Positions 4,794 to 6,323 of a stretch of 6,323 bases of DNA are shown here, piece by piece. Made by a program: the position numbers and the translations under genes. Source of the DNA: Kiloniellales bacterium (GTDB lineage: Bacteria > Pseudomonadota > Alphaproteobacteria > Kiloniellales > JAKSDN01). The stretch lies in NCBI GenBank assembly GCA_022360075.1, contig JAKSDN010000199.1, positions 1 through 6,323 on the forward strand, read 5' to 3'. The notes under the pieces are model-generated. The model made no database searches. It had not been told where the DNA came from and worked only from the letters and a program-made list of their open reading frames with translations. Within the stretch, counting starts at the first letter, position 1; each line of letters begins with the position of its first letter.

Positions 4794-6323
4794 ATGGAAC
4801 CTGTACCCCAATCACCGACAGCTTGCCTGAGCGCCGTCCCGGGACGGCACGAAAGCCTGGTGTGGCGTGCCTTGGCCGTCGGCGCCTTCGCCCTGACCAT
4901 CGTCACCGCCACTGCCTTTTCGGCCCAGGCGCGGCCGGCGCCGGAGGGCTTCGCCGACTTGGCCGAACAGGTCTCGCCCGCCGTCGTCAACATCTCCGTG
5001 ACCCAGAGCGCGGCGAGTGCCGCCGGCGCCATTCCCCAGGGCCGGGCGTTGCCGCCGCTTTCCCCCGATCATCCCTTTCGCGAATTCATGGAGCGCTTCT
5101 TCGGCGAGGACTTCGAGGGGCTCCGCCCGACGCCCCGCGGCGAGCCGCGGTCCAGAGCACCGCGCGGCACGGCCGTCGGCTCGGGCTTCATCATCGATGC
5201 CGAGGGCTACGTCGTCACCAACAACCACGTGATCGCCCAAGCCGAAGAGATCGAGGTCATCCTCAGCGACGGCGCGCGCTTCGACGCGGCGCTGATCGGC
5301 CGCGACGAGCGCACCGACCTGGCCCTGCTCAAGATCGAGGCGGACGAGCCCTTGCCGGTCGTCGCGTTCGGCGACTCCGACCGGGTCCGGCCCGGCGACT
5401 GGGTGATGGCCGTGGGCAATCCCTTCGGCCTCGGCGGCACGGTAACGGCCGGCATCGTCTCGGCGCGCGGCCGCGACTTGCCCGGTGGCACGCTCATCGA
5501 CTTCCTGCAGATCGACGCGCCCATCAACCGCGGCAACTCCGGCGGGCCGACCTTCAACACGGAAGGCGATGTGATCGGCGTGAACACCGCGATCTACTCG
5601 CCGACCGGCGGCAGCGTAGGGATCGGCTTCGCCATTCCCTCGAACCTCGCCCGGCAGGTGGTCGCGGATCTGCGCGAGCACGGCAAGGTCGAACGCGGCT
5701 GGCTCGGCGTGCGCATTCAGCAGGTGACGCCGGACATCGCCGAGGGCTTCGGCCTGGAGCGCGCAGAGGGCGCATTGGTGGCCGCGGTCGAGCCGAACAG
5801 CCCGGCCGCCGAAGCCGGATTCCGGGCCGGTGATGTCATCCTCGCCTGGAACGGCGCGAAGGTCGAGGCGCTCAAGGACCTGCCCCGCCTGGTCGCCGCG
5901 ACCCCGGTGGAGCAGAGCGTCGAGGTCTCGCTGTGGCGCAACGGCAAAGCCGAGACGCTCGAGGTGACGACCGGCAGCGCGCCGGCAGCCCGCGAGGTCT
6001 CGGGCCTGCAAGGTCCGGACAGCGAGGCCACCGAGGACTCGCCGAACCTGAGCCTCGGCGACACGGGCCTGGTCGTGGCCGATCTGACCGAGGAGGCCCG
6101 CGAGGCCTTCGGTATCGCGCCGCAGATCGAAGGCGTTGTCGTCATCGAGGTTGCCGAGGGCAGCGTCGCCCAAGAGCAAGGACTGCGGAAGGGCGACGTG
6201 ATCGCGAGCCTGGGCCTCGAGCCCGTGACCTCCACGCAAGAGGCGGCCCGAGCACTCGAGGACGTCCGCGCCGAGGGCCGGAAGGTGGTGCCGGTTCTGG
6301 CCAAGCGGCAAGGCGGCGACAGC
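4794..6323 (+). CDS. degP: Do/DegP (HtrA) family periplasmic serine endopeptidase, 3' end truncated by window
   Basis: The frame is open from ATG at 4794 to the window end, giving 510 residues with no stop. Family length and the terminal KRQGGDS suggest only about ten residues are missing. The N-terminus has an unusually long leader (1-23) before a hydrophobic core (about 26-43) and a likely signal cleavage after AQA (44-46). The trypsin-like domain (about 52-290) carries the catalytic triad His145 (TNNHVI), Asp175 (RTDLALLKI) and Ser249 (NRGNSGGP). A long LA-loop-like insert occupies about 70-122. PDZ1 begins near RGWLGV (301-306) and runs to about 395; after an acidic linker, PDZ2 spans about 420-508. 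Such enzymes degrade and chaperone misfolded periplasmic proteins, usually as oligomeric cages. I use degP by similarity only: alphaproteobacteria carry several Do paralogues (DegP, DegQ, MucD) that sequence reading alone cannot separate. A heat-shock or RpoE-type promoter was not recognisable upstream. Confidence 0.93.
   Translation, partial: MEPVPQSPTACLSAVPGRHESLVWRALAVGAFALTIVTATAFSAQARPAPEGFADLAEQVSPAVVNISVTQSAASAAGAIPQGRALPPLSPDHPFREFMERFFGEDFEGLRPTPRGEPRSRAPRGTAVGSGFIIDAEGYVVTNNHVIAQAEEIEVILSDGARFDAALIGRDERTDLALLKIEADEPLPVVAFGDSDRVRPGDWVMAVGNPFGLGGTVTAGIVSARGRDLPGGTLIDFLQIDAPINRGNSGGPTFNTEGDVIGVNTAIYSPTGGSVGIGFAIPSNLARQVVADLREHGKVERGWLGVRIQQVTPDIAEGFGLERAEGALVAAVEPNSPAAEAGFRAGDVILAWNGAKVEALKDLPRLVAATPVEQSVEVSLWRNGKAETLEVTTGSAPAAREVSGLQGPDSEATEDSPNLSLGDTGLVVADLTEEAREAFGIAPQIEGVVVIEVAEGSVAQEQGLRKGDVIASLGLEPVTSTQEAARALEDVRAEGRKVVPVLAKRQGGDS

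Noticed and set aside
4812..6311. A stop-free minus-strand frame of 499 codons antisense to the DegP-like gene
   Set aside because: Same G/C-bias effect; the plus strand carries an intact catalytic triad and two PDZ domains.

Overview
This is a GC-rich window with almost every gene using G or C at the third codon position. Protein style and gene content (periplasmic Do protease, Sec-exported rhodanese, YeeE/YedE transporter, YdcF-family protein) suggest an alphaproteobacterium, perhaps of the Rhodospirillales/Kiloniellales type. That placement is inference from sequence style, because no rRNA or marker gene is present. I saw no mobile element, CRISPR array, tRNA or rRNA.

Layout. (1) 1-650, minus strand: a YdcF/DUF218-family membrane-anchored protein whose C-terminus is cut off by the window start. 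(2) 651-911: a divergent intergenic region with no supported gene; it holds a cluster of CAAAGT half-sites, two direct and one inverted. (3) 912-1703, plus: a class I SAM-dependent methyltransferase with an N-terminal membrane anchor. (4) 1721-1990, minus: a probable 89-residue hypothetical protein, convergent with the methyltransferase and only 17 bp from its stop. (5) 2145-3086 and 3093-4319, plus: a two-gene sulfur unit, an exported tandem-domain rhodanese followed 6 bp later by a YeeE/YedE (Sulf_transp) membrane transporter. (6) 4383-4634, plus: a small putative lipoprotein. (7) 4794 to the window end, plus: a DegP/HtrA (Do) periplasmic serine protease with two PDZ domains, probably lacking only its last few residues.

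How the genes work together. The clearest functional unit is the rhodanese-transporter pair. The rhodanese would handle sulfane sulfur or thiosulfate in the periplasm, and the YeeE-type channel would move thiosulfate-like sulfur across the inner membrane. No TusA/YeeD partner lies in the window. Two details of this pair deserve attention: the rhodanese ends in a CxxC at its extreme C-terminus, and the transporter has alanine where characterised YeeE proteins usually carry their first cysteine. The other genes are envelope functions (YdcF, methyltransferase anchor, lipoprotein, DegP) with no evident shared pathway.

I did not find a convincing, wholly undescribed multi-gene system. The best leads are the sulfur pair with its cysteine changes, the repeat cluster at 737-771 and the small CPRC-containing protein.
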